Positions 16,565 through 25,340 of a DNA stretch of 64,000 bases are shown piece by piece; within the stretch, counting starts at the first letter, position 1; the number at the start of each line of letters is the position of its first letter. A program made the position numbers and the translations under genes. The notes beneath the pieces were generated by a model. The model was given only the letters and a program-made list of their open reading frames with translations, made no database searches and was not told the origin of the DNA. The DNA is from Wenjunlia vitaminophila DSM 41686 (GTDB taxonomy: Bacteria > Actinomycetota > Actinomycetes > Streptomycetales > Streptomycetaceae), in assembly GCF_000380165.1 (NCBI RefSeq), contig NZ_KB904663.1, positions 1 through 64,000 of the forward strand. The letters run 5' to 3'.

Positions 16565-18268
16565 ATGGCTGAGGAGATCGTGGTGGGCCGTGGTGACCCT
16601 GCCTACCTCGCGCACGCCTACCTGACGAAGGTTCCCGTGCCTGCGATTACGCCGTTCATCGAGGCGTACTGTCCGCCCGGCGGCGTCGTGGTCGACCCGT
16701 TCGCTGGATCTGGCATGACGGGGGTCGCGGCGCGGATCACCGGGCGCCAGGTGCGCCTGTCAGACATCTCTGTGCTGGGCCGGCACATTGGGTCCAATTA
16801 CCTGAACATGGTGGAAGGGCACGAGTTCACCAGTAGCGCGCAGGCCGTCATTAAGCGGGCTAAGGACGCTGTGGGCAAGATCTACGAGGTCCCCTGCAGT
16901 GGGTGCGGCGGGAACGGCCAACTTGCGAAGACTGTCTGGAGCGTTCTGGTGAGGTGTGCGGGCTGTGAGAAGCCCGTGAACTACTACCACTCGCTCGAGG
17001 CTGCGGAGTGGTCGAAGCCGAAGATGGTCTGCCCCCATTGCTCGGCCCACATTTCGAGCAAGCTTGATCGAGTGGGTGAGCAGCCCGTGGTCGACTATGT
17101 GAACTGCGCGTGTTCCCCGACGCAGCGTGAGCAGCCGGCGGTCGCCGCGCCGAGCATTGACGTCGACGGCCTGGACTTTCCCCACGTTGAGATTACGCCT
17201 GACCGGGAGATGTACCGGGCATCTGCGCTGGGCAAGAGCGGCTACACGACCGTGGCTTCGTTCTATTCGCCGCGTAACCTGCGTACTCTGGTGGCCCTGC
17301 GCGATGAGATCCGCGCAATTGAGGACCGCGCCCTGAGCCAAAAGCTACTGTTCGCGTTCACTGCGACATTGACTCGGGCGAGCAAGCGGTACCAGTGGTC
17401 GCACAAACGTCCGTTGAACGCCGCGAACCAGAATTACTACATCGCGCCGGTCTTCTACGAGTGGAACGTCTTTGAACTCTTCGAGCGCAAGACGACCGCC
17501 GTGCTGAAGGCTGATGACTGGATCCGGACGCAGGCGTTCACGCGCAACGTGGATGCGGACACGGTGCCCGCGGAGTACGTCACGGAGAGCGCTGCGGAGC
17601 TGTCCCTGCCGGACGCGAGCGTGGACTACGTGTTCACGGACCCGCCGTTTGGTTCGAACCTCTTCTATGCGGATATGGCGCTGTTCCAGGAGGGCTGGCT
17701 GGATGGCTTCACGGACGTCGGCAAGGAAGCGGTCATCGATCGCTCCACCGGCACGAAGCGCACGGCAGGCCGCTACGAGGCGCTGCTGACGGAGTCGCTC
17801 AAGCAGTGCCGTCGCATCCTGAAGCCTCACGGGCGCATCTCGATGGTCTTCGGTAACTCCTCGGGCAAGATCTGGGCAGTAGTCCAGCGAGCAGTCGCAG
17901 CAGCCGGCCTGCGCATCGAGCCGGAGAAAATCGCCATCCTGAACAAGGGGCAGCGCTCCGTGAAGGGGCTGGCCTCGGGCTTTGAGGACGTCGCTACGCT
18001 CGACCTTGTCCTGACGATGGTTCCGCAGGACGACGCTGAGGCTTCGTTCCAGCAGCCGACGGCTGAAGCCGTTGCTGCGGCGACGCGAGAGTTGGTTGGG
18101 GCTGCCGGCCCTGCCTCTCCGAGCCACCTGTATCTGGAGCTGCTCCGCCGCGCGCTTCGTGAGGGATGGAGCGTCGCGGACCTCGACCTGCAGACGGCGA
18201 CGGCAACGCTGCTTGATGACGGGTGGAGTATCGACCCGAAGACGGGCCTGTTGGTCGAGCCCGAGTAG
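16565..18268 (+). CDS. DNA methyltransferase (N4/N6 amino type) with zinc-ribbon insertion
   Basis: A 567-residue modification enzyme of the restriction-modification island. Motif I DPFAGSGMTG lies near residue 45, the catalytic motif IV DPPFGS near residue 365, and a late motif near ILKPHGRISMVFGN. The order I before IV is that of class alpha-like amino-methyltransferases. Between them is a Cys-rich insertion (CSGC, CAGC, CPHC, CACS, about residues 105-185) that looks like a zinc ribbon and may read the target. It is larger than, and unlike, M.PvuII. Start chosen as ATG 16565 because of the promoter geometry; starts up to GTG 16523 are possible. GC content is clearly below that of the flanks. 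Confidence 0.85.
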   Translation: MAEEIVVGRGDPAYLAHAYLTKVPVPAITPFIEAYCPPGGVVVDPFAGSGMTGVAARITGRQVRLSDISVLGRHIGSNYLNMVEGHEFTSSAQAVIKRAKDAVGKIYEVPCSGCGGNGQLAKTVWSVLVRCAGCEKPVNYYHSLEAAEWSKPKMVCPHCSAHISSKLDRVGEQPVVDYVNCACSPTQREQPAVAAPSIDVDGLDFPHVEITPDREMYRASALGKSGYTTVASFYSPRNLRTLVALRDEIRAIEDRALSQKLLFAFTATLTRASKRYQWSHKRPLNAANQNYYIAPVFYEWNVFELFERKTTAVLKADDWIRTQAFTRNVDADTVPAEYVTESAAELSLPDASVDYVFTDPPFGSNLFYADMALFQEGWLDGFTDVGKEAVIDRSTGTKRTAGRYEALLTESLKQCRRILKPHGRISMVFGNSSGKIWAVVQRAVAAAGLRIEPEKIAILNKGQRSVKGLASGFEDVATLDLVLTMVPQDDAEASFQQPTAEAVAAATRELVGAAGPASPSHLYLELLRRALREGWSVADLDLQTATATLLDDGWSIDPKTGLLVEPE

Positions 18269-18271
18269 GCG

Positions 18272-18329
18272 CTTCGAGTAGCCGGAGGGCGGCTGCCAGC
18301 TCAACAAAGGGTGGCCGCTCTACTCGAAG
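18272..18329. repeat. long inverted repeat after the methyltransferase gene
   Basis: CTTCGAGTAG (18272-18281) and CTACTCGAAG (18320-18329) are perfect 10-base arms with a partly self-complementary interior (GGCGGC and GCCGC). It starts just after the stop codon and probably forms a terminator-like hairpin separating the methyltransferase and endonuclease genes. Confidence 0.5.
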
Positions 18330-18477
18330 ATCAGCCGGTGGTCGCTCTTGCATCCGGCACTTACTCAGACGCCAGGCCAGCGCTCGGGTCGGGTGGGAGC
18401 TCGTACACCAGTTCCAAGGCAGCAACCCTACGCACTCGAACACCGGACCCTCGCGTTCCGCATCCTTTAAGTTGCTT

Positions 18478-18490
18478 ATAGTCTGTAGAC
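18478..18490. promoter_or_regulatory. C-box-like operator upstream of the endonuclease gene
   Basis: ATAGTCTGTAGAC is the exact reverse complement of the site at 16536-16548. A TATAGG at 18502-18507 could be the -10 element, leaving only a few bases of leader before GTG 18521. Inference: the controller protein switches the endonuclease from this site. Confidence 0.6.
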
Positions 18491-18520
18491 GTTGATCTAG
18501 GTATAGGCGACTGTTCCTAT

Positions 18521-19177
18521 GTGACTGAACATCAGCCCATCCCGAGGCAGAGAGACCAGGAAGGTCGGGGGTCCCTACTCCGTCCGCAAGGTGACATCCG
18601 CAAGATCGTAGAACTAGGTTTACAGCTTCAGAGGAGCGCCTCGGAGCGGCATATCCATAACGTGTTTGACGATGGTGGCTACAAGGAACTACTGCTACTT
18701 GAATTGTTCAATCTCACCAAGGGAGGGGGGCGAGTCGGTAACGATGCAACAGATGCGCTGGGACGCGAGTATGAAATCAAGACTGTCGCAAGATTGAATT
18801 TCAAAGGTGAGCGTAAGAAGAGTCTCAGTATTACTACGGAACATACGCTCACTCTCGACAACATTGATCGCTACCGGTTGGTCCACCTCTGGATCGTTGC
18901 GGTTTTCGACCAGTCGACTCCTGAAGCAATCTACGAGATCCATCCGAGAAATCTTGAGCCGTATTTCTCCCAATGGGAAGCGGCGCTTCGGAAACAGATG
19001 GAGATCGATGCTCGTCGGGGCGGGGGTGCGCGTCCTCACCTCAACAACCCCAAAATTCCTCTGAACTTCGTTGCTCGGCATGGTGTGAAGGTGTGGCCTC
19101 CAGATGATCCCGCTCAGGCCATGCTGCCGAACTATGTTCAAGAAGGACTCGAGGAAGCCCAAGAATTCACCGAGTGA
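18521..19177 (+). CDS. type II restriction endonuclease of the PvuII family
   Basis: A 218-residue endonuclease. RVGNDATDALGREYEIKT reproduces the PvuII active site (GND-AVDNAGQEY-ELK) with identical spacing: Asp75, Glu85, Lys87 for PvuII Asp58, Glu68, Lys70. Similarity continues through EAIYEIHPRNLEPYFSQWE and LNNPKIPLNFVARHGVKVW, also present in PvuII. In the recognition region the PvuII His-His-His run is replaced by a TTEHT stretch that keeps one His, so specificity may be CAGCTG or a variant. PvuII is 157 residues; this protein has an N-terminal extension of about 17 and a C-terminal one. GC content is only about half by eye, a mark of transfer. It has its own C-box rather than being fused to the controller operon. 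Confidence 0.85.
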   Translation: MTEHQPIPRQRDQEGRGSLLRPQGDIRKIVELGLQLQRSASERHIHNVFDDGGYKELLLLELFNLTKGGGRVGNDATDALGREYEIKTVARLNFKGERKKSLSITTEHTLTLDNIDRYRLVHLWIVAVFDQSTPEAIYEIHPRNLEPYFSQWEAALRKQMEIDARRGGGARPHLNNPKIPLNFVARHGVKVWPPDDPAQAMLPNYVQEGLEEAQEFTE

Positions 19178-19281
19178 GCCATTAGTTATCTTTCACTCCC
19201 AGTGTGATGCATAGAAGCTTGCTGAGTACGTCGCAGCATCGAAGGTCATCCTGGTGAGAGCGGGTAAAACTCGCACTGAGT

Positions 19282-19331
19282 GCGCAGGTGAATGGTTCAA
19301 TGCGTGAATCGATCCGACCATTCACCTGCGC
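19282..19331. repeat. perfect 15-bp inverted repeat between endonuclease and integrase
   Basis: GCGCAGGTGAATGGT (19282-19296) and ACCATTCACCTGCGC (19317-19331) are perfect complements with a 20-base loop. There is no T-tract. It may end the endonuclease transcript, or be a recombination or protein-binding site of the former mobile element. Confidence 0.5.
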
Positions 19332-19448
19332 TATGTCTGCTCGTTACTGCGCTCCTAGTGCGAGTGGACAGGGGCGTGAAAACCTTGACCTCCTCGATGC
19401 GAACTACGGGCGCTGCGGTCGCACCTGCTGCCGCCTCCGCGTCGGGAG

Positions 19449-20417
19449 GTGGAGCGGTCGGACGAGGTGGTGGCGGCTGCGAGCTGGATCGCCAGGGCGT
19501 CATTGCCGGTCGCGGAGCTGACTGAGGCGGGTCACGCGCAGGCGCTGGTGGAGGCGCTGGAACGCAAGCTGGATGGCAAACCGGCGGCGTACCAGACCTA
19601 CCGGCGGCGCCGGGCCGTGGTGTTCAACCTGCTGGAGTTCGCCCGGGAGACGGGAACCCTGTCCGCCAACCCCCTGGGGCAGGTACGGCGCAAGCGCGGG
19701 CACAAGCCGGTTCAGGAGGTGGACCGGCGCGTCGTGGTCAACCCCCGGCAGGCACGGGAGCTGTTGACCTCGGTCACCTACGTCGGTGGGTACCGGCGGG
19801 CCAGTGGTCGCCGGCTGAGGGCCTTCTACGGGTGCATGTACTACGCGGCGATGCGGCCGGGGGAGGTGCTGGGGCTGCGCCTGTCCGACTGCGAGTTGCC
19901 CCTCAATGGCTGGGGCAGGGTCACGGTGGAGGAGACGCGGCCCACGGCGGGCAAGGCGTGGACGGATTCCGGTGAGGCCCATGACCGGCGGGGGCTGAAG
20001 CAGCGGAGCCCCGGTGAGGTCCGGCTCGTTCCCATCCCGCCTCCGCTGGTGCGGATGCTCCGGGACCACGTGAAGGAGTTCGGCACGGCGGAGGACGGGC
20101 GGCTGTTCTCCAGCGAGCGGGGGAACGTGGTGGCGGCCTCGTCGTACTACCGGGTGTGGCGGCAGGCCCGGGAGCTGGCGTTACGACCGGGCCAGGTCTC
20201 CTCGGTGCTGGCGGCCCGGCCGTACGACCTGCGGCACGCCTGCGTCTCGCAGTGGTTGAGCTCGGGGGTTCCCGCCGCGGAGGTGGCGGCGCGCGCCGGG
20301 CACTCGGTCGAGGTGCTGCTGAAGATCTACGCCAAGTGCGTGGACGGGCAGGAGACGGAGATGAACCAACGGATCATGGCAGGGCTGGGGGAGGAGCCCG
20401 ACGAACTGACCACCTGA
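19449..20417 (+). CDS. tyrosine recombinase/integrase, probably 5'-truncated
   Basis: The 322-residue frame holds the whole catalytic domain: first Arg in AAMRPGEVLGL, Lys region near GLKQRSPGEVRLVPI, RHAC box in PYDLRHACVSQWL, His in AGHSVEVL, and the nucleophile Tyr in LKIYAKC. Actinomycete integrases of this type normally have about 130-150 more N-terminal residues (arm-binding and SAM-like domains). The frame stays open with coding-like content for about 18 codons upstream of GTG 19449, to a TGA near 19393, but offers no start with an SD. This indicates a broken 5' end. It reads toward the tRNA-Arg 3' end, as in pSAM2-type elements. Probably inactive. Confidence 0.75.
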   Translation: MERSDEVVAAASWIARASLPVAELTEAGHAQALVEALERKLDGKPAAYQTYRRRRAVVFNLLEFARETGTLSANPLGQVRRKRGHKPVQEVDRRVVVNPRQARELLTSVTYVGGYRRASGRRLRAFYGCMYYAAMRPGEVLGLRLSDCELPLNGWGRVTVEETRPTAGKAWTDSGEAHDRRGLKQRSPGEVRLVPIPPPLVRMLRDHVKEFGTAEDGRLFSSERGNVVAASSYYRVWRQARELALRPGQVSSVLAARPYDLRHACVSQWLSSGVPAAEVAARAGHSVEVLLKIYAKCVDGQETEMNQRIMAGLGEEPDELTT

Positions 20418-20436
20418 GCGACCTGTGACGGACGGG

Positions 20437-20460
20437 AGCCCCGGAGAGATCCGGGGCTTT
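20437..20460 (+). terminator. rho-independent terminator after the integrase
   Basis: AGCCCCGGA, loop GAGA, TCCGGGGCT followed by TT. A perfect 9-bp stem, 19 bases after the integrase stop. Confidence 0.85.
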
Positions 20461-20530
20461 CGCCATGCCCGGAGAACGGTGCGGACTGGTGGTGGAGAAC
20501 CCCTGCTGACCTGCGTAAACGCCAGCAAGA

Positions 20531-20551
20531 TCATTACGTGGTCATTACGTG
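20531..20551. repeat. direct repeats between integrase and tRNA, possible arm sites
   Basis: TCATTACGTG occurs twice (20531-20540 and 20542-20551). A second pair, CTGGTCACAG, lies at 20634-20643 and 20654-20663, nearer the tRNA 3' end. Direct repeats flanking an integrase-tRNA junction are typical of att-site arm-type binding sequences. Function inferred. Confidence 0.4.
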
Positions 20552-20667
20552 ATCACTGACAGACGGCTGCTTCCGGCGGCATTCGCCGGCGTCTGGCTGC
20601 ACAACGAAGAAACCCCGTGCCATGGCATTGTGCCTGGTCACAGGGTCTTTTTGCTGGTCACAGTGGG

Positions 20668-20739
20668 TGCCCCCGGCAGGATTCGAACCTGCGCACACGG
20701 CTCCGGAGGCCGTTGCTCTATCCCCTGAGCTACGGGGGC
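20668..20739 (-). tRNA. tRNA-Arg (anticodon CCG)
   Basis: The minus strand folds as a 72-base tRNA: acceptor GCCCCCG/CGGGGGC, D arm GCTC...GAGC, anticodon stem ACGGC/GCCGT with loop CTCCGGA (anticodon CCG), variable GTGC, T arm GCAGG-TTCGAAT-CCTGC and discriminator A. No CCA is encoded. Its 3' end faces the integrase remnant, so it is the probable attachment site of the lost element. Confidence 0.95.
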
Positions 20740-20940
20740 TTGTCCTTGCGACGGGCAGAACACTACCAGCTCCCAGGGGGTGCCCCGGTACTCGGTTTTC
20801 TGCGGGTGGAAGGGGGCGGGACGGGCCTGGGGCCGTGGTTCGGTGGTTGTTCGGGGCGGGGGCCGAGTGGCTGTCCCTCGCACGGGGCCGAAGTGGGCAA
20901 AACGCGGACGCACCGCGCGGTGCCGGCCTAGGCTCTCAGT

Positions 20941-21372
20941 GTGCCTGGGGTGTCTGGCCGGGTCCTTGTCGTGGATGACAGCAAGGTGATCCGGCAACTG
21001 ATCAGGGTCAATCTCGAGCTTGAGGGCTTCGAGGTGGTGACCGCGGTCGATGGTGCCGAGTGTCTGGAGATCGTCCACCAGGTGCGGCCGGACGTGGTGA
21101 CGCTTGACGTCGTCATGCCTCGGCTGGACGGGTTGCGGACGGCCGCGCGGCTGAGGGCCGATCCGCGGACGCGGGGTCTGAGGCTCGCCATCGTCAGCGC
21201 GTGTACCCACTTCGACCTCGAACGGGGCGAAGCAGCCGGGGTTGACGGGTATCTGGGGAAGCCGTTCGAGCCGGGAGAGCTGGTGCGCCTGGTGCGGCGC
21301 CTGATGCACGTGGAGCGGACCGAGTCGCAGTCCCAGCACAGCCATCACTCCCAGCCGACGCAGCACCCCTGA
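20941..21372 (+). CDS. stand-alone response regulator receiver domain protein
   Basis: A 143-residue CheY-like receiver with no output domain. The acidic pocket is VVDDS (12-13), the phosphorylation site Asp56 in TLDVVMP, a Ser in AIVSAC, and Lys107 in LGKPFE. A His/Gln/Ser-rich tail of about 18 residues ends it. A TAGGCT -10 at 20929-20934 is followed by only six bases before GTG 20941 and there is no SD, so the message is probably leaderless. It lies between tRNA-Arg and argS. Partner kinase unknown. Confidence 0.9.
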   Translation: MPGVSGRVLVVDDSKVIRQLIRVNLELEGFEVVTAVDGAECLEIVHQVRPDVVTLDVVMPRLDGLRTAARLRADPRTRGLRLAIVSACTHFDLERGEAAGVDGYLGKPFEPGELVRLVRRLMHVERTESQSQHSHHSQPTQHP

Positions 21373-21626
21373 TCCCCTGGGGACGGCCAGCCCGCGGGGG
21401 CGAGACCGGAACGACGCGGGCGCTCCGCCGTCGGGCCGGCGGGAGCCGAGGGCACGCGGGGGGCAGGCGCGCGTCGGGTAGGGCGACGCGGTGGCCTCGG
21501 GAAGTGCCGCGTGCCCGGGCCCCGAGCCACCCGCCGCCGAAACCGCCGCCCCCAGGCGCCCCCCGCGCCGCGTCCGGGGCGTCCCAGCGGGTGAAACCCG
21601 TTGGCGGGGGGACCCCGCTGTTCCCC

Positions 21627-21632
21627 TACGCT
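21627..21632 (+). promoter_or_regulatory. -10 element for a leaderless argS message
   Basis: TACGCT ends six bases before GTG 21639, and no SD lies between. A TTGGCG at 21601-21606 is a possible but distant -35 (20-base spacer). Confidence 0.4.
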
Positions 21633-21638
21633 TGACCT

Positions 21639-23300
21639 GTGACACCCGCAGAGCTCTCCCAGGCAGTCCTGTCCGCAGTTCGATCCGCCGTCGCGGACGG
21701 TGAGCTGGTCGTTCCCGTGCCCGAGCAGGCCACGGTGGAGCGACCCAAGAGCCGGGAGCACGGCGACTACGCCACCAACATCGCGTTGCGGCTGGCCAAG
21801 GCCGCGAAGATGCCGCCGCGGGCGGTGGCCGAGGTGCTGGCCGGGCGGCTGGCCCAGGCGCCCGGGGTGGCCCGCGTGGACGTCGCGGGGCCGGGTTTCC
21901 TCAATGTGGTCCTGGACACAGCGGCGCAGGGTGACCTGGCCCGGCAGATCGTGGAGGCGGGCCGGGAGTACGGGCGGGGCGACGCGGCGAAGGGGCTGCG
22001 GATCAACCTCGAGTTCGTCTCCGCCAACCCCACGGGCCCCATCCACATCGGAGGGGTGCGCTGGGCCGCGGTCGGGGACTCGCTGGCGCGCATCCTTCGG
22101 GCCGCCGGTGCCGACGTCACCACCGAGTACTACATCAATGACTACGGCGTGCAGATCGACAAGTTCGCCGCCACCCTCCAGGCCGTGGCCAACGGCCGGC
22201 CGGTCCCGGAGGACGGGTACCGGGGCGCGTACGTGGACGAGATCGCCAAGACGATCGTCGAGGGCAACCCGGACGTGCTGGGGCTTGCCGAGGACGAGCA
22301 GCGGGCGGTCTTCAGGCGTGAGGGCCTGCGGTTGATGACGGCCGAGATCCAGCGGTCCATGGAGGAGTTCGGCACCCACTTCGACGTGTGGTTCTCCGAG
22401 CGGAGCCTGCACGAGTCGGGCGCCGTCGAACGGGCGATCCAGCGGCTGCGGGAGCAGGGGCACGTCTTCGAGCGGGACGGCGCCATCTGGCTGCGGACCA
22501 CGGACTTCGGCGACGACAAGGACCGGGTGCTGGTCAAGGCGGACGGCGACACCACCTACTTCGCCTCGGACGCGGCCTACTACCTGGACAAGCGGGACCG
22601 CGGGAACGAGACGTGCGTCTACATGCTGGGCGCCGACCACCACGGTTACGTGGGTCGGCTCAAGGCGATCGTGGCCTGTGCGGGGGACGACCCGGAGCAC
22701 AACATCGAGGTGCTGATCGGGCAGTTCGTCAAGATGCTCAAGGACGGCACCGAGGTGCGCATGTCCAAGCGGGCCGGCAACATCATCACCATCGACGACG
22801 TCGTGGACTGGATCGGTGTGGACGCGGCCCGTTACGCCCTGGCCAGGTCCAGCACCGACTCCACGCTGACGCTCGACATCGACGTGCTGACCAGCCAGAA
22901 GAACGACAACCCGGTGTTCTACGTGCAGTACGCGCACACCCGCATGTGCGGGGTGCAGCGGAACGCCGCGGACCTCGGCATCGACAAGGGTTCGGCGGGG
23001 GACTTCCGGCCCGAGCTGCTCACCCACCCGCGGGAGAACGAGCTGCTGGGGTCGCTGGCCGAGTTCCCTCGGGTGGTGGCCACCGCCGCCGAGCTGCGGG
23101 AACCGCACCGGGTCGCCCGTTACCTGGAGGACCTGGCGGGCAGGTACCACCGTTTCTACGACGCCTGCCGCATCCTCCCGTTCGGTGACGACGAGGTCAC
23201 CGACCTGAACCGGGCGCGGCTGTGGCTCGCCGAGGCCACCCGCACGGTGCTCGCCAACGGCCTCGAGCTGCTGGGTGTGAGCGCTCCCGAGCGGATGTGA
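21639..23300 (+). CDS. argS: arginyl-tRNA synthetase
   Basis: A 553-residue class I synthetase that charges tRNA-Arg. The N-terminal additional domain (about 1-110) is followed by the HIGH-type motif PIHIGG near 134-139 and the KMSKS-type VRMSKRAG near 375. The C-terminal anticodon domain contains [14 protein letters not shown] and the ending [18 protein letters not shown] 21639 is the natural start, probably leaderless. It heads the cluster that continues with lysA and the threonine genes. Confidence 0.97.
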   Translation: MTPAELSQAVLSAVRSAVADGELVVPVPEQATVERPKSREHGDYATNIALRLAKAAKMPPRAVAEVLAGRLAQAPGVARVDVAGPGFLNVVLDTAAQGDLARQIVEAGREYGRGDAAKGLRINLEFVSANPTGPIHIGGVRWAAVGDSLARILRAAGADVTTEYYINDYGVQIDKFAATLQAVANGRPVPEDGYRGAYVDEIAKTIVEGNPDVLGLAEDEQRAVFRREGLRLMTAEIQRSMEEFGTHFDVWFSERSLHESGAVERAIQRLREQGHVFERDGAIWLRTTDFGDDKDRVLVKADGDTTYFASDAAYYLDKRDRGNETCVYMLGADHHGYVGRLKAIVACAGDDPEHNIEVLIGQFVKMLKDGTEVRMSKRAGNIITIDDVVDWIGVDAARYALARSSTDSTLTLDIDVLTSQKNDNPVFYVQYAHTRMCGVQRNAADLGIDKGSAGDFRPELLTHPRENELLGSLAEFPRVVATAAELREPHRVARYLEDLAGRYHRFYDACRILPFGDDEVTDLNRARLWLAEATRTVLANGLELLGVSAPERM

Positions 23301-23850
23301 CCATGGGGTCCGCGCCACCTCGGCCCGCCGGCCTGGTCCGCTCCGGGCCCGGGTCGGGTCCGTCGCCCCGGTGCGACGCCGACGGCGAGGCGTGGACCCC
23401 AGGGGCCAGCACCGTGGCGGCTCCCGGCGGACCTCGGCGAGCCCGCAGCACGGGGGAGCTCCGGGGGACACCCCGGAGCTCCGCTGACCAGACCACCCGA
23501 CCCCAGCCCCCACCGGCCCGCCCGTGCCCAGCGTCGTGTCCGGCGGCCGGTGCCCCCCAGACCAGTGCCCCCCAGACCGGCACCTCACGGACCAGTGCCC
23601 GTGAGGACGGGGCCCGCAAGAACAGGGTCCGCAAGAACAGGGTCTGGTCCTCCCGACCGGCCGCCCCGGGCCCCGGGTGCCGACCAGTGCGGCGGAGGCC
23701 CGTGGGCACCCGCGGCCCGGGCGTGAACCAGGGCCCCGCCCCGAGGGTGTGGCCCGTCCCGACAGTGATGGAGCAAGCAGTCGTGAGTCATGGATGCCTC
23801 GGCGGGCGCCCCCTGCCCGCCGGCCGGAGGAACCCGCGGGCGGGTGCGTC
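23301..23850. other. 550-bp gap between argS and lysA
   Basis: Very GC-rich, with no convincing gene; the open plus-strand frame codes for a low-complexity Pro/Arg/Ser product. It contains an exact 15-base tandem duplication (CCGCAAGAACAGGGT at 23614-23628 and 23629-23643) and several degenerate CCCAGACC/ACCAGTGCCC repeats at 23555-23600. A lysA promoter or leader element is possible, but I see no recognisable riboswitch. Confidence 0.4.
23614..23643. repeat. two tandem 15-bp repeats upstream of lysA
   Basis: CCGCAAGAACAGGGT occurs twice with no gap. A multiple of three, in the argS-lysA gap. Confidence 0.7.
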
Positions 23851-25242
23851 ATGAGCCGTTCCGCGCACCCGGCGGGGCCCCGCCACGCCGATGTGCTGGC
23901 TGAGTGGTCCCGTCCCGTCCCGCCGGTGGACGTGAACGCCCTGGACCCCAAGGTGTGGGCCGGCGGGGTGACCCGTGGCGCCGACGGCGTGGTCACCGTG
24001 GGCGGCATCGACGTGCGGGCGCTCGCTGCCGAGTTCGGCACGCCCGTGTACGTGCTCGACGAGAACGACTTCCGCACCCGCTGCCGGGCGTGGCGGGACG
24101 CCTTCGGGCCGGGCGCCGACGTGTTCTACGCCGGGAAGGCCTTCTTGTCCCGCGCGGTCGCCCGGTGGGTGAACGAGGAGGGACTCAACCTCGACGTGTG
24201 CACCGGCGGTGAGCTGGTCACCGCGCTGGCCGGCGGGATGCCGCCGGAGCGGATCGCCTACCACGGCAACAACAAGTCGGTCGCCGAGCTGGAACGGGCG
24301 GTCGAGGCCGGGGTGGGCCGGATCGTGGTGGACTCGTTCCAGGAGATCGTCCGGGTGGCGGACGTCGCCGCCCGGCGCGGGGTGCGGCAGCGGGTGCTGG
24401 TGCGGGTGACCGTGGGGGTGGAGGCCCACACCCACGAGTTCATCGCCACCGCCCACGAGGACCAGAAGTTCGGTCTCGCGCTCAGCACCGGGGAGGCCGA
24501 GGAGGCCGCCCGCCGGGTGCTGAAGCTGGGTTCCCTGGAACTGGTGGGGCTGCACTCGCACATCGGCTCGCAGATCTTCGACATGGCCGGGTTCGAGGTG
24601 GCCGCCCGCCGGGTGGTGGGGTTGCTGCGCCGGTTGCGTGAGGAACACGGGGTGGAACTGCCCGAGATCGACCTCGGTGGCGGCCTGGGGATCGCGTACA
24701 CCAGCGACGACGACCCGCCGGACCCATGGAGCGTGGCCAAGGCGCTGACCGAGATCGTCACCCATGAGTGTGAAGCGGCGGGCCTCGCGGTGCCGCGCCT
24801 CTCGGTGGAACCGGGACGGGCCATCGTCGGCCCCACCGCGTTCACCCTCTACGAGGTCGGCACGGTCAAGCCGCTGGAGGGCCTGCGCACCTACGTGAGC
24901 GTGGACGGCGGCATGTCGGACAACATCAGGACCGCGCTGTACGACGCCGAGTACTCGGTGACCCTGGCGTCGCGGGCGTCGGACGAGGCGCCGGTGCTGT
25001 GCCGGGTGGTGGGCAAGCACTGTGAGTCCGGTGACATCGTGGTGCGGGACGCCTACCTCCCGGCCGACCTGGCGGCGGGGGACCTGCTCGCGGTGCCGGC
25101 CACCGGCGCCTACTGCCGTTCCCTGGCCAGCAACTACAACTACGTGCCGCGCCCCCCGGTGGTCGCGGTCCGGGACGGGCGGGCCCGGGTGATCGTCCGG
25201 CGGGAGACCGAGGAGGATCTCCTGCGGTTGGACATCGACTGA
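23851..25242 (+). CDS. lysA: diaminopimelate decarboxylase
   Basis: A 463-residue PLP enzyme making L-lysine from meso-diaminopimelate. The PLP lysine lies in VFYAGKAF near residue 96. The His and Gly-rich phosphate site is HSHIGSQIF, and EPGRAIVG and the C-terminal barrel motif CESGDIV (partner-subunit Cys) follow. ATG 23851 gives the expected N-terminus, but its SD (GGAGGAA) is unusually far, and an upstream ATG at 23794 is in frame. It precedes hom, thrC and thrB: the aspartate-family cluster. Confidence 0.96.
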   Translation: MSRSAHPAGPRHADVLAEWSRPVPPVDVNALDPKVWAGGVTRGADGVVTVGGIDVRALAAEFGTPVYVLDENDFRTRCRAWRDAFGPGADVFYAGKAFLSRAVARWVNEEGLNLDVCTGGELVTALAGGMPPERIAYHGNNKSVAELERAVEAGVGRIVVDSFQEIVRVADVAARRGVRQRVLVRVTVGVEAHTHEFIATAHEDQKFGLALSTGEAEEAARRVLKLGSLELVGLHSHIGSQIFDMAGFEVAARRVVGLLRRLREEHGVELPEIDLGGGLGIAYTSDDDPPDPWSVAKALTEIVTHECEAAGLAVPRLSVEPGRAIVGPTAFTLYEVGTVKPLEGLRTYVSVDGGMSDNIRTALYDAEYSVTLASRASDEAPVLCRVVGKHCESGDIVVRDAYLPADLAAGDLLAVPATGAYCRSLASNYNYVPRPPVVAVRDGRARVIVRRETEEDLLRLDID

Positions 25243-25340
25243 CGAGAAAAACGGTCTCAGATGGTGGACCCGGCGTGGATACATCCGCCGGGTGCACGAG
25301 ACTGGAACTGACCCATGACGGTGAAGAGGCGAGGTCGGAT

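Noticed and set aside
16145-19448. Search for a duplicated tRNA-Arg 3' end (second att site)
   Set aside because: By eye no stretch resembling GGATTCGAACCTGCGCAC was found on the far side of the island. A local alignment could still reveal a short core.
23301-23850. Lysine riboswitch upstream of lysA
   Set aside because: The conserved L-box elements are not visible, and lysine riboswitches are not expected in this group.
23222-23854. 210-residue plus frame between argS and lysA
   Set aside because: Begins inside argS, has low-complexity Pro/Arg/Ser composition and no coding signature of its own.
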